A model generated the notes under the pieces. It saw only the letters and a program-made list of their open reading frames with translations. It had not been told where the DNA came from and did not search any database. From assembly GCA_003242195.1 (NCBI GenBank), contig QGUQ01000030.1, positions 1-11,360 on the forward strand: 11,360 nt of DNA, written 5' to 3'. Origin of the DNA: Bacillota bacterium (GTDB taxonomy: Bacteria > Bacillota > Sulfobacillia > Thermaerobacterales > Thermaerobacteraceae). Shown here one piece after another: positions 1 to 7,088 of this stretch. Positions within the stretch are counted from its first letter, which is position 1; each line of letters starts with the position of its first letter. The translations under genes and the position numbers were made by a program.

Positions 1-234
1 GAGGGCCAGCCCGCCCCGGCTCGTGAAGTGGACATCTGCAAAGGCCAGCCCTCGGCGGGAGGGGTCGCCCGTCCCGGGCCCCCGTCCGGGAGGAATGAGG
101 CCGAGCCCCACCCGCCACGAGAGACCGACGACGGCGGCCAGAACCGCTAGCGACAGCCCCCCGGCTACCCGGCGTAGCCAGCGCCGGCCCGTCACCCGCG
201 GCCGCGCGGCCGCACCGCTCGTCCCCGCTTGCAT
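1..234 (-). CDS. Membrane-anchored alpha/beta-hydrolase-like protein, N-terminal part (cut by window edge)
   Basis: The minus-strand frame from an ATG at 234 stays open for 78 codons to the window edge. The protein starts with a basic stretch (RPRVTGRRWLRR, about residues 11-22). A hydrophobic segment follows at about residues 24-46 and looks like an uncleaved signal anchor. Next is a Pro/Gly-rich spacer, then a motif at about residues 63-78 reading LAFADVHFTSRGGLAL. That motif resembles the first beta strands of many alpha/beta hydrolases (the pattern 'l.y.dv.ftS.dGl.L'). A GGGGGA stretch about seven bases before the ATG could be the ribosome binding site. The catalytic serine, acid and histidine would lie outside the window, so substrate and activity cannot be judged. 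It lies downstream of mrp on the same strand, 134 bases away. That the frame is coding is likely; the family is an inference from one short motif. Confidence 0.55.
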   Translation of the reverse strand, partial: MQAGTSGAAARPRVTGRRWLRRVAGGLSLAVLAAVVGLSWRVGLGLIPPGRGPGTGDPSRRGLAFADVHFTSRGGLAL

Positions 235-368
235 CGGCGCATCCCCCGTGTCGTCCCGCGACCGGGCCGGAGCTTCCGTGAGGGGGTCACCCGGTCCTCC
301 CCCAGGGCGACGGCACCGTGCCCCACCCCCTGCCGGAGCACGGCACCACCCCTCTTACGCCAACACCC
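235..368. other. Spacer between mrp and the left-edge gene
   Basis: This is 134 bases of GC-rich DNA with no convincing reading frame of its own. It holds a short imperfect stem (ccgtgc at 316-321 with gcacgg at 338-343) and two direct copies of cggcac (311-316 and 341-346). No T-run follows the stem on the minus strand, so it is not a standard intrinsic terminator. No clear promoter was found. Confidence 0.4.
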
Positions 369-1475
369 TCACGGCGTCACGGCTGTGATGCGGCGCTCCG
401 CCGGCAGCGTCAGCGCGGCGATCCGGTCGGCCAGCTCGAGGAAGGCCTTGGCCACCGCGCTCTCCGGCGCGTACAGCGCCACGGGCTTGCCGGCGTCGGA
501 CGCCTCCCGCAGCTCCTCCTGGATGGGCAGCTGTCCCAGCAGCCGCGTGCCCAACTTCTCCGCCAGCTGCTGCCCTCCGCCGCTGCCGAAGATCTCGTGC
601 CGCTCGCCGCAGCGGGAGCACACCAGGTAGGACATGTTCTCGATGACGCCCAGCACCTCGTGCTCCACCTTCTTCGCCATGATCCCCGTGCGCTGGGCCA
701 CCGTCACCGAGGCCGGCTGCGGCGTGGTCACGACCACGATCTGTGCCCGCGGCAGCTTCTGCATGATGCTCAGCGGAACGTCGCCGGTGCCGGGGGGCAA
801 GTCGATGAGGAAGAAGTCCAGGTCGTCCCAGAGGACGTCCGCCAGGAACTGCTCGACGGCGCCCATCAGCATGGGCCCGCGCCAGATCAGGGGCGTATCG
901 GCCTCCACGAAGAAGCCCATGGACATGACCTGCATGCCGTGGGCGGGAATGGGTACGATGGCCTTGTTGAAGGCCACGGGCTTGCGCCCCTCGATGCCCA
1001 GCATGCCGGGGATGCTGAACCCGTAGATGTCGGCGTCCAGCACACCCACCTTGTAGCCGCGGGCACGCAGCGCGGCGGCCAGGTTCGCCGTCACCGTGGA
1101 CTTGCCGACACCGCCCTTGCCGCTGGAGATGGCCAGGATCACCGTCTCGGAGTCTTCCGCCATGATCCGCGACTTGGGCACGCGCTCCTGGCGGAACTTC
1201 TCGATGAGCTGCTGGCGCTCCTCATCGGTCATCGCCCCCAGGTGCACGACCGCCTCCGTCACCCCGGGGATGGACAGCAGCTTCGCCTCCACGTCCTTCT
1301 TGATCTCGTAGCGCAGCGGGCAGCCACGCACGGTGAGGGCGATCTCCACCTCCACGCGGCCGCCGTCGATGCGCAGGTCGCGCACCATGTTCAGTTCGAC
1401 CAGGTTGCGGTTCAACTCGGGGTCCTTCACCTGGGCCAGGGCGTTGAGGACCTGTTCCCTGGTGACCTCGGGCAC
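369..1475 (-). CDS. mrp: Mrp/ApbC/NBP35-type P-loop ATPase, iron-sulfur cluster carrier
   Basis: This 368-residue protein is a cytosolic ATPase of the Mrp (ApbC, Nbp35) family, which binds Fe-S clusters and passes them to target apoproteins. Residues about 5-80 form a MIP18/DUF59 domain with the conserved cysteine in LTVRGCPLRYEI (Cys52). A linker follows, then the deviant Walker A motif GKGGVGKST at 119-127, LDADIYG at 146-152 and DLPPGTGD at 225-232. The metal-binding pair Cys286/Cys289 (CSRC; many homologues have CPxC) is also present. Length and domain order are normal for bacterial Mrp with a fused DUF59 domain. The start is GTG at 1475, with AAAGGGGGG (1492-1484) eight bases upstream. 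An extended -10 promoter lies just before that, so the gene probably has its own transcript although it follows pyk. The gene looks intact. Confidence 0.95.
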   Translation of the reverse strand: MPEVTREQVLNALAQVKDPELNRNLVELNMVRDLRIDGGRVEVEIALTVRGCPLRYEIKKDVEAKLLSIPGVTEAVVHLGAMTDEERQQLIEKFRQERVPKSRIMAEDSETVILAISSGKGGVGKSTVTANLAAALRARGYKVGVLDADIYGFSIPGMLGIEGRKPVAFNKAIVPIPAHGMQVMSMGFFVEADTPLIWRGPMLMGAVEQFLADVLWDDLDFFLIDLPPGTGDVPLSIMQKLPRAQIVVVTTPQPASVTVAQRTGIMAKKVEHEVLGVIENMSYLVCSRCGERHEIFGSGGGQQLAEKLGTRLLGQLPIQEELREASDAGKPVALYAPESAVAKAFLELADRIAALTLPAERRITAVTP

Positions 1476-1483
1476 GGCGACGT

Positions 1484-1492
1484 CCCCCCTTT
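1484..1492 (-). promoter_or_regulatory. Ribosome binding site of mrp
   Basis: AAAGGGGGG on the minus strand ends eight bases before the GTG at 1475. This spacing supports GTG as the start; there is no competing in-frame ATG nearby. Confidence 0.6.
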
Positions 1493-1505
1493 AGCTGGTG
1501 CCTCC

Positions 1506-1514
1506 ATTGTAACA
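1506..1514 (-). promoter_or_regulatory. Extended -10 promoter for mrp
   Basis: The minus strand reads TGTTACAAT: a TACAAT hexamer (5 of 6 to TATAAT) directly preceded by TGn, the extended -10 element of housekeeping-sigma promoters. No TTGACA-like hexamer sits 16-18 bases further upstream, which is usual for extended -10 promoters. A start about seven bases downstream would give a leader of about 24 bases carrying the ribosome binding site. It stands out as an A/T island in very GC-rich DNA. Confidence 0.55.
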
Positions 1515-1526
1515 GACCCGCCTCCC

Positions 1527-1548
1527 GCGGGCGGCCCGGCCCGCCCGC
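1527..1548 (-). terminator. Hairpin between pyk and mrp (terminator-like, no U-tract)
   Basis: gcgggcgg (1527-1534) pairs perfectly with ccgcccgc (1541-1548) around a 6-base loop. A second small stem (gcgcc at 1554-1558 with ggcgc at 1562-1566) sits right after the pyk stop. Both lie between the pyk stop and the mrp promoter, where a transcript end is expected. No T-run follows on the minus strand, so intrinsic termination is uncertain. Confidence 0.4.
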
Positions 1549-1567
1549 CGCCTGCGCCCGGGGCGCC

Positions 1568-3358
1568 TTAGCCTACGCGGGCCCAGCCCCGGTACACCAG
1601 GCCCCGACGGGCGTCGACCGTCACGGTCTCGCCGTCCCGCAGCCGGCTCAGGGCACCCTGGGCGCCCACGATGGTGGGGATGCCCCGATTCAGCCCGACG
1701 ATGGCGGCGTGGGATGTGAGGCCGCCCTCCTCGGTGATCAACGCTCCGGCCTTCTCGATCAGAGGCATGAAGTCCCGGTCCGTGCTGGCAGCCACCAGCA
1801 CCTCGCCGCCGTGGAAGGGCCCCGCGGTCTCCGGGTCGCGCACGATGCGCACCGGTCCCGTGTGGCTCCCGTGCCCGACGCCCGTCCCCCGCACGACCGC
1901 CTCACCCACGGTGTGCACCTGCAGCAGGTTGGTGGTCCCCTGCTGGCCCACGGGGACGCCGGCGGTGATCACCACCAGGTCGCCGGGACGGACGAACCCG
2001 CTCTCCACGGCCCGGTGCAACGCCCGCTCCACCAGCCCGTCCACGTCGCCCTGCTGCTCCATGGGCAGCGCCCGCACGCCCCAGACCAGGCTGAGCTTAC
2101 GGACCACCCGCTCGCTGGGCGTCAGGGCGACGATGGGCTGGCGCGGCCGGTGTCGCGAGACCATGCGCGACGTGTATCCCGACTGGGTGGCCGTCAGGAT
2201 GGCGGCGGCACCCAGGTTCTCCGCCGCGGTGCAGGATGCGTAGCTCACGGCATCGGTGACCGTCCGGTGTTCCTCCTGTCCCTTGATGGCGAGGCGCTGC
2301 GCATAATCGATGGCTGCCTCGGTCCGCCGCGCGATGCGCGCCATGATCTCCGTGGCCTCGACGGGATACCGGCCGACGGCCGTCTCCGCCGAGAGCATGA
2401 CCGCGTCGGTGCCGTCCAGGATGGCGTTGGCCACGTCCGTGGTCTCGGCCCGGGTCGGCCGGGGGTGATGGACCATGGACTCCAGCATCTGGGTCGCCGT
2501 GATCACCGGCTTGCCGGCCCGGTTGGCCATCTCGATGATCCGCTTCTGGAGGAGCGGGATCTCCTCCACGGGCAACTCCACGCCCAGGTCCCCCCGGGCG
2601 ACCATGATGCCGTCGGCGGCGGCCAGGATCTCCTCCAGGCGCTCGACGCCCAGCCGGTTCTCGATCTTGGCGATCACCCACTGGTCGCCGCCCGCCTCTT
2701 CGATCACCCGGCGCAGGGCGTGGACGTCGGAAGCGGAGCGGACGAAGGAAGCGGCGATGAAGTCGACGCCCAGCTCGACGCCCAGCCTCACGTCGGCGCG
2801 GTCAGCCTCGTTCATGTAGGGCAGGTCGAGGCTGTCGGCGGGAAGCGTCACCTTCTTCCCCGAGAGGAGCCGCCCTCCGGCCTCTACGCGGCAGACGACC
2901 AGCGCCCCCTCCACGCCCTCCACGGAGAGCACCAGGTTGCCGTCGTCCAGCAGGATGCGGTCGCCCGCGGTGACGCTGTCGGCCAGGCGCCCGTAGGAGA
3001 CGGGGATCACCGGCATCCCGGCCCCTTCGCCCTCGCCCTCGGCCTGGGGGGCCTGCCCGGCCGCCACCATCGCCACGCGCTGCCCCGTGACCAGGTCCAG
3101 GCTGCCGCCGGGCAGCGATTCCACCCGCACCTCGGGACCCCGGGTGTCGAACAGGATGCCCACGTCCTCACGACCCAGCTCCCGCGCGACGGCGCGGAGG
3201 GTCTCCACCCGGCGCCGGTGGTCGGCGGCGGTACCGTGGGAAAGGTTGATGCGAGCCACGTCGAGGCCGGCCTCCAGCAGGCGCCGCAGCACGGCCGGGT
3301 CGTCCGTCGCCGGGCCCAGCGTACACACGATCTTGGTTCGACGGAATTCCACAACCAT
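1568..3358 (-). CDS. pyk: Pyruvate kinase with C-terminal PEP-utiliser domain
   Basis: This 596-residue cytosolic enzyme converts phosphoenolpyruvate and ADP to pyruvate and ATP, the last step of glycolysis. It carries TKIVCTLGPA near the N-terminus, ARINLSHG with Arg36, and DTRGPEVR at 71-78. The catalytic-loop motif AKIEN holds Lys231 and Glu233, and the family signature MVARGDLGVELP is at 252-263. ATQMLESM is at 288-295 and RAETTDVANA at 303-312. After the regulatory C domain comes a PEP-utiliser phosphohistidine-type domain (about 510-590) with LTSHAA (His550). This is the long form of Bacillus and Geobacillus, near 587 residues. The B domain holds a short acidic Gly/Glu-rich insert near 104-114. 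The gene lies 46 bases after pfkA. ATG at 3358 is the chosen start; GTG at 3352 has better GGGGTGAT spacing and is a real alternative. A longer in-frame extension to 3814 overlaps pfkA and is not coding. Confidence 0.96.
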   Translation of the reverse strand: MVVEFRRTKIVCTLGPATDDPAVLRRLLEAGLDVARINLSHGTAADHRRRVETLRAVARELGREDVGILFDTRGPEVRVESLPGGSLDLVTGQRVAMVAAGQAPQAEGEGEGAGMPVIPVSYGRLADSVTAGDRILLDDGNLVLSVEGVEGALVVCRVEAGGRLLSGKKVTLPADSLDLPYMNEADRADVRLGVELGVDFIAASFVRSASDVHALRRVIEEAGGDQWVIAKIENRLGVERLEEILAAADGIMVARGDLGVELPVEEIPLLQKRIIEMANRAGKPVITATQMLESMVHHPRPTRAETTDVANAILDGTDAVMLSAETAVGRYPVEATEIMARIARRTEAAIDYAQRLAIKGQEEHRTVTDAVSYASCTAAENLGAAAILTATQSGYTSRMVSRHRPRQPIVALTPSERVVRKLSLVWGVRALPMEQQGDVDGLVERALHRAVESGFVRPGDLVVITAGVPVGQQGTTNLLQVHTVGEAVVRGTGVGHGSHTGPVRIVRDPETAGPFHGGEVLVAASTDRDFMPLIEKAGALITEEGGLTSHAAIVGLNRGIPTIVGAQGALSRLRDGETVTVDARRGLVYRGWARVG

Positions 3359-3404
3359 CACCCCGACATCCAGGCTAGGGCTGGGCGGACCCCGGCGGAC
3401 GCCC

Positions 3405-4364
3405 TCACCGGGCCAGGACCTCGGCCAGGCCGATCCAGGCCTCGGGGAGGGGCCGCGGCGTCGCCAGCACCTGCTCGATGGGCGTCGCGATCCACTCCTC
3501 GCCGCGGATGCCCACCATGACCCCCGAACGTCCCGCCAGCAGTACCTCCACGGCTGCCGCCCCCAGGATGCTGGCCACCAGCCGGTCCCGCCCAGAGGGC
3601 GTACCCCCGCGCTGGATGTGCCCCAGCACGGTGACCCGCGTCTCCAGGCCCGTGCGCTTCTCGATCTCCTGCCCGATCTCCAACCCGCTGGCGGCGCCCT
3701 CCGCCACGATGATGATGCTGTGCCGCTTGCCTCGCTCCCGCCCCCTGAGCAGCCGGGCACAAACCTCATCCAGATCGTAGGGTACCTCGGGGATGAGGAT
3801 CGACTCGGCACCACCCGCCAGACCCGCCACCAGGGCGATCTGCCCGCTGTGGCGGCCCATCACCTCGATCACGAAGGTGCGACCGAGGGCGGTGGCCGTG
3901 TCCCGAATCCGGTTGATGGCCTCCAGCGCCGTGTTGACCGCGGTGTCGAAACCGATGGTGACGTCGGTGAAGGCCAGGTCGTTGTCGATGGTGGCCGGAA
4001 CGCCCACCACGGCGACGCCCCGCCGGTGCAGGGCCAGGGCGCCCCGCAAGGTGCCGTCACCCCCCATGGCGACGAGCCCCTCGATACCATGCCGGCGCAT
4101 CTGCTCGATCGCCGTCTCCTGCCCGGCCTCGGTGAAGAACTCCTCGCTACGGGCGGTGCGCAGGATGGTGCCGCCGCGGTGGATGATGTCCCCCACCGCG
4201 CGCGTATCCAGCTCCTCGATCTCGCCCGCGATCAGCCCCGCGTACCCGTGATGAACGCCGAAGACGCGACAGCCCGCCGCCAGGGCACGACGGACCACCG
4301 CACGGATGGCCGCGTTCATACCCGGCGCATCGCCGCCGCTGGTCAACAAGGCGATGCTGCGCAC
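3405..4364 (-). CDS. pfkA: ATP-dependent 6-phosphofructokinase
   Basis: This 319-residue enzyme phosphorylates fructose 6-phosphate with ATP, the committed step of glycolysis. The GTG at 4364 is chosen as start because GGAGGGG lies just upstream and because residue numbers then match the classical bacterial enzyme. Gly11 (TSGGDAPGM), Tyr41, Arg72 (LRTARS), catalytic Asp127 (TIDND), Arg162, Glu222, His249 and Arg252 (GHIQRGG) all fall at their textbook positions. The GGDGT motif (101-105) has Gly104, which marks ATP use rather than pyrophosphate (Asp there). Residue 124 is Ala instead of the usual Gly of ATP enzymes or Lys of PPi enzymes. Effector-site residues Arg21, Arg25, Arg154, Glu187 and Lys213 are present, so ADP/PEP allostery is likely. 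It is the first gene of a pfkA-pyk unit and divergent from the plus-strand membrane gene. A GTG at 4379 would add five residues but lies ahead of the ribosome site. Confidence 0.96.
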   Translation of the reverse strand: MRSIALLTSGGDAPGMNAAIRAVVRRALAAGCRVFGVHHGYAGLIAGEIEELDTRAVGDIIHRGGTILRTARSEEFFTEAGQETAIEQMRRHGIEGLVAMGGDGTLRGALALHRRGVAVVGVPATIDNDLAFTDVTIGFDTAVNTALEAINRIRDTATALGRTFVIEVMGRHSGQIALVAGLAGGAESILIPEVPYDLDEVCARLLRGRERGKRHSIIIVAEGAASGLEIGQEIEKRTGLETRVTVLGHIQRGGTPSGRDRLVASILGAAAVEVLLAGRSGVMVGIRGEEWIATPIEQVLATPRPLPEAWIGLAEVLAR

Positions 4365-4370
4365 ATGTCT

Positions 4371-4377
4371 CCCCTCC
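4371..4377 (-). promoter_or_regulatory. Ribosome binding site that fixes the pfkA start
   Basis: GGAGGGG on the minus strand ends six bases before the GTG at 4364, and its GGAGG core ends eight bases before it. It lies after the other in-frame GTG (4379), so that codon cannot use it. This supports the 319-residue PfkA. Confidence 0.75.
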
Positions 4378-4490
4378 ACCGCCCAAAGTCGCTTACCCGC
4401 TCAACGGCCTTCGACAGGGCGAATAGGCTTCCTCCACGGCGGCGCCCGGTATCGGGGGGACGGGTTCCAGAGCTATCATAACGAGCAGCG
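4378..4490. promoter_or_regulatory. Divergent promoter region between pfkA and the membrane-protein gene
   Basis: The two genes are transcribed away from each other from this short stretch, so both promoters are expected here. The clearest A/T-rich spot is agctatcataacg near 4471-4483. It reads TATCAT on the plus strand (4474-4479) and TATGAT on the minus strand (4480-4475), both resembling a -10 element. No good -35 hexamer stands at 16-18 bases from either, so the promoter assignment is tentative. Confidence 0.3.
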
Positions 4491-4500
4491 AGGAAGGAGG
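4491..4500 (+). promoter_or_regulatory. Ribosome binding site of the plus-strand membrane-protein gene
   Basis: AGGAAGGAGG contains a full GGAGG core nine bases before the GTG at 4510. It decides the start. The open frame runs further upstream into the antisense of pfkA, but only the part after this site has membrane-protein character. Confidence 0.7.
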
Positions 4501-4509
4501 GGGCGTCCC

Positions 4510-5130
4510 GTGCCGGCGGAGCTCCTGGACGCGCGGGCGTGGCTGCTGGGTGCTGGCTTCGCCCTGCACTCCATCGGCATTCCCTTTACCACGGTGGCCC
4601 TATTCACGCTGCTGGCCCGGTGGGCGGATCAGCACGACGTGGCCTGGTGGGCGGCGGCCACCTTGGCCGGCGCCGCCACCCTTGCCGGCCACGCCGCGGT
4701 GCTGGTGGCCGCCCGCACGCTGGGTACTCCCGGTGTCCGCGCCCTCATCCGCCGGTGGGCCGCCGCCGGCAAGGTGATGCAGCGGGTGGATACCCTAGCC
4801 CGTAGCGGTGGCGGCTGGTGGGCGCTGACGGTCTGGCGGTGGGTGGGGCCGGGCTTTGCCCAGGCCTTCTGGATGCTGTGCGCCCTGCCCCGGTTGGACG
4901 GGCGCCTATGGGCGCTCCTCGCCTACCTCGCGGCCCACGACCTGCTCTGGTGTGTCGCCTGGACGTACGCCCTGCTCATCCTGCGGGTCGCGGCGCCGAC
5001 GGCGGCCCTCTGGCTCGACCGGCTGGCGTGGGCGCTGCTGCCCGCCGGCGTGCTCTGGGTCGCGTGGGCACGGCAAAAGAACAAGATCCCCCGGACCGAG
5101 GGACAGCTCCGCCCGCGGCCCGGGGGGTAG
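4510..5130 (+). CDS. Small multi-pass membrane protein, possibly a degenerate DedA/VTT-family member
   Basis: A GTG start gives 206 residues rich in Trp, Ala and Leu. Hydrophobic segments are visible at about 13-37, 43-68, 103-127, 131-160 and 165-187; the tail (about 188-206) is polar and basic. The pattern resembles the DedA/VTT (SNARE-associated) family. A GIP motif (23-25) ends the first hydrophobic stretch, AARTLGTPGVRALIRRW (67-83) resembles the 'GRxxG' region, and a later segment reads WRWVGPGF (109-116). DedA proteins, lipid scramblases or transporters, usually have an RFxPGxR-like motif there. Here Arg110 and Pro114 remain, but the spacing is shifted and the second Arg is missing. 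Function is therefore unknown. The gene is divergent from pfkA and converges on prkA. It is the only plus-strand gene in the window. That it is coding is well supported; the family assignment is weak. Confidence 0.75.
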   Translation: MPAELLDARAWLLGAGFALHSIGIPFTTVALFTLLARWADQHDVAWWAAATLAGAATLAGHAAVLVAARTLGTPGVRALIRRWAAAGKVMQRVDTLARSGGGWWALTVWRWVGPGFAQAFWMLCALPRLDGRLWALLAYLAAHDLLWCVAWTYALLILRVAAPTAALWLDRLAWALLPAGVLWVAWARQKNKIPRTEGQLRPRPGG

Positions 5131-5143
5131 CCTCAACGCTTTG

Positions 5144-5162
5144 GCCGGCAAGCCAGGCCGGC
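5144..5162. terminator. Hairpin at the convergent junction with prkA
   Basis: gccggc (5144-5149) and gccggc (5157-5162) are self-complementary and enclose a 7-base loop. The hairpin sits in the 55-base gap between the stop of the plus-strand membrane gene and the stop of prkA. It could stop transcription from both sides, but neither strand has a T-run after the stem. Confidence 0.35.
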
Positions 5163-5185
5163 GATGCCCAACGACGGGTCGGCGA

Positions 5186-7081
5186 TCACCGCCCCAGCAA
5201 CTGGCCCACGTAGCGCACCAGCTCGTTGGCACACGCCGGGCAGTAGCCGTTCTCGTCGCAGAGGCGCCGGACCACCTCGTTGATGCGCTTGAGCTGCTCC
5301 GCGTCGGGAGTCCGGGTGGATGTGGTGATCTTGACCACGTTCCGCATGTCGCTGAACAACTTCTTCTCGATGGCCTCCCGCAGCCGGTCGTGGGAGGTGT
5401 AGTCGAACCGCTGCCCACGCCGGGCCAGCGCGGAGAGGCGCAGCAGGATCTCCTCCCGGAACGCCTTCTTGGCGCTCTCGGAGATGCCGATCTGCTCCTC
5501 GATGGACCGCATGAGCTTCTCGTCGGGCTCGCGCTCTTCCTCCGTGATCGGGTCCCGCAGCTTGGTCTTGTTGCAATAGGCCTCGATGTTGTCCAGGTAA
5601 TTGTTGAAGAGGTTGCGGGCCGACTCCTCGAAGGAGTAGACGAAGGCCCGGTTCACCTCGTTCTTGGCGATCTCGTCGTACTCCCGGCGGGTCTCATGGA
5701 TCAGGTTCAGGTAGCGCTCCCGCTGTTCCTTGGTCAAGCCCGTGTGGTGCTCCAGGCCGTCCCTTAGCGCCCGCAGGGCGGCCAGCGGCCCGAGGCAGCC
5801 GTTCTCGGCCTTGATCACCGCCGCCGACAGGCAATTGATCACGTACCGCGGCGAGATGCCGGTCATGCCCTCCCGCTCGGCGGCCTCCCGCAGCTCCCGC
5901 ACGTCTCGCTCGCTGAAGCCCTCCACCGGCTGGCCGTCATAGAGGCGGAGCTTCTTCATCAACGTCAGGTTCGGCTGCTTGGGCGGCTCCAGCCGGGTGA
6001 GGATGGCGAACATGGCCGCTACCTCCAGGGTGTGGGGGGCGATGTGCACGCCCTGCAGGTCGCTCTCGGCCAGCAACTTGCGGTAGATCTTGACCTCCTC
6101 CGAGAGGCGCAGGTTGTAGGGCACCTTGATGAGGATCATGCGGTCGATCAGGGCCTCGTTGCGCTCGTTCTTGACGAAGGCCTGGTACTCGGCCTCGTTG
6201 GTATGGCCGATGACCACCTCGTCGGCGTAGATCATGGCAAAGCGCCCGGTCTTGATGGACTGTTCCTGGGACAGGGTCAAGAGCGCGTAGAGGAACTCCG
6301 TCTGGGCCTTCAGCAGCTCGACGAACTCCATGAGGCCGCGGTTGGCCACGTTCAGCTCGCCGTCGAAGCGGTAGGCCATGGGATGGGACTCGGTCCCGTA
6401 CTGCCCCACGGTGCTCAGGTCGATGGAGCCCACCAGCTCCGCGATGTCCTGGGCCTTCTCGTCGGATGGGGTGAAGGTGCCGATCCCCACCCGTTCCGCC
6501 TCGGAGAAGACGATGCGCTCCACCGGAAACCGCTCGATGTCGCCGCCCAGCTCGTGCTCCAGCCGGTAGCGGCAGACCGGGCAGAGACTGCCCTCGATGT
6601 GGACGCCCAGCTCCTCGCTGAGCTGCGGGCGCAAGGGCTCGGGGATCAGGTGCAGGGGCTCCTCGTGCATGGGACAGCCCTTGAGCCCGTAGACGGCGCC
6701 CTCCTCGGTGCGGGTGAAGCGCTCCAGGCCCCGCTTGAGCAGGGTGACGATGGTGGACTTGCCGCCGCCCACCGGCCCCATCAGCAGGAGGATGCGCTTG
6801 CGCACCTCCAGGCGCCGCGCCGCCGACTCCAGGTAGTCGTAGAGCTGGTTGAGGGTTTCGTCCAGACCGAACAGGTGCCCGTCGAAGAAATGCAGCCGCC
6901 GCGGGCCGTCCTCGCTCTCCGTGACCCCCGCCGCCTTGAGCATGGCGAACAACCGGGCATGACTCAGCCGTGCCACGTGGGGCTGCCGGCGCACGGTCTC
7001 CAGGTACTCGGCGAAGGTGCCTTCCCAGCGCAGCCTGGCTTCCTCATCCCGATGCCTGCGCAACAGCTCGTGCAGGTCCAC
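5186..7081 (-). CDS. prkA: PrkA/YeaG family serine protein kinase with AAA+ domain
   Basis: This protein is 631 residues long, the same length as Bacillus subtilis PrkA as I recall it. The N-terminal AAA-like domain has Walker A GPVGGGKST at 102-110 and the Walker B-like stretch YADEVVIGHTNEAEY at 285-299. The C-terminal half (about 390-631) is the PrkA kinase-type domain. Cysteine clusters Cys167/Cys170 (CPVC) and Cys608/Cys614/Cys617 could bind metal. PrkA and its E. coli counterpart YeaG act in sporulation, nitrogen-starvation and stress responses; both kinase and AAA-protease activity have been proposed for the family. GTG at 7081 is the start: it follows the spoVR stop by seven bases and uses AAGGGGTGA, which overlaps that stop. 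A frame extension to 7276 would overlap spoVR and is rejected. It is the last gene of the yhbH-spoVR-prkA operon. Confidence 0.96.
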   Translation of the reverse strand: MDLHELLRRHRDEEARLRWEGTFAEYLETVRRQPHVARLSHARLFAMLKAAGVTESEDGPRRLHFFDGHLFGLDETLNQLYDYLESAARRLEVRKRILLLMGPVGGGKSTIVTLLKRGLERFTRTEEGAVYGLKGCPMHEEPLHLIPEPLRPQLSEELGVHIEGSLCPVCRYRLEHELGGDIERFPVERIVFSEAERVGIGTFTPSDEKAQDIAELVGSIDLSTVGQYGTESHPMAYRFDGELNVANRGLMEFVELLKAQTEFLYALLTLSQEQSIKTGRFAMIYADEVVIGHTNEAEYQAFVKNERNEALIDRMILIKVPYNLRLSEEVKIYRKLLAESDLQGVHIAPHTLEVAAMFAILTRLEPPKQPNLTLMKKLRLYDGQPVEGFSERDVRELREAAEREGMTGISPRYVINCLSAAVIKAENGCLGPLAALRALRDGLEHHTGLTKEQRERYLNLIHETRREYDEIAKNEVNRAFVYSFEESARNLFNNYLDNIEAYCNKTKLRDPITEEEREPDEKLMRSIEEQIGISESAKKAFREEILLRLSALARRGQRFDYTSHDRLREAIEKKLFSDMRNVVKITTSTRTPDAEQLKRINEVVRRLCDENGYCPACANELVRYVGQLLGR

Positions 7082-7088
7082 CGTCCTT

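Noticed and set aside
318..1571. Long plus-strand open frame opposite mrp (417 codons)
   Set aside because: It mirrors mrp, is rich in His/Leu/Gln/Arg/Gly without any family motif, and has no ribosome site. It is an antisense artefact of high GC at third codon positions.
1709..3520. Long plus-strand open frame opposite pyk (603 codons)
   Set aside because: Same low-complexity antisense composition over an unmistakable pyruvate kinase gene.
3359..3814. N-terminal extension of pyruvate kinase by 152 codons
   Set aside because: It overlaps pfkA, is Arg/Ser/Trp-rich, and the family's normal N-terminus begins at about 3358.
3087..4481. Plus-strand frame opposite pfkA, and upstream extension of the membrane protein from 4306
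   Set aside because: Antisense to a canonical phosphofructokinase. The membrane-protein character and ribosome site only begin at 4491-4510.
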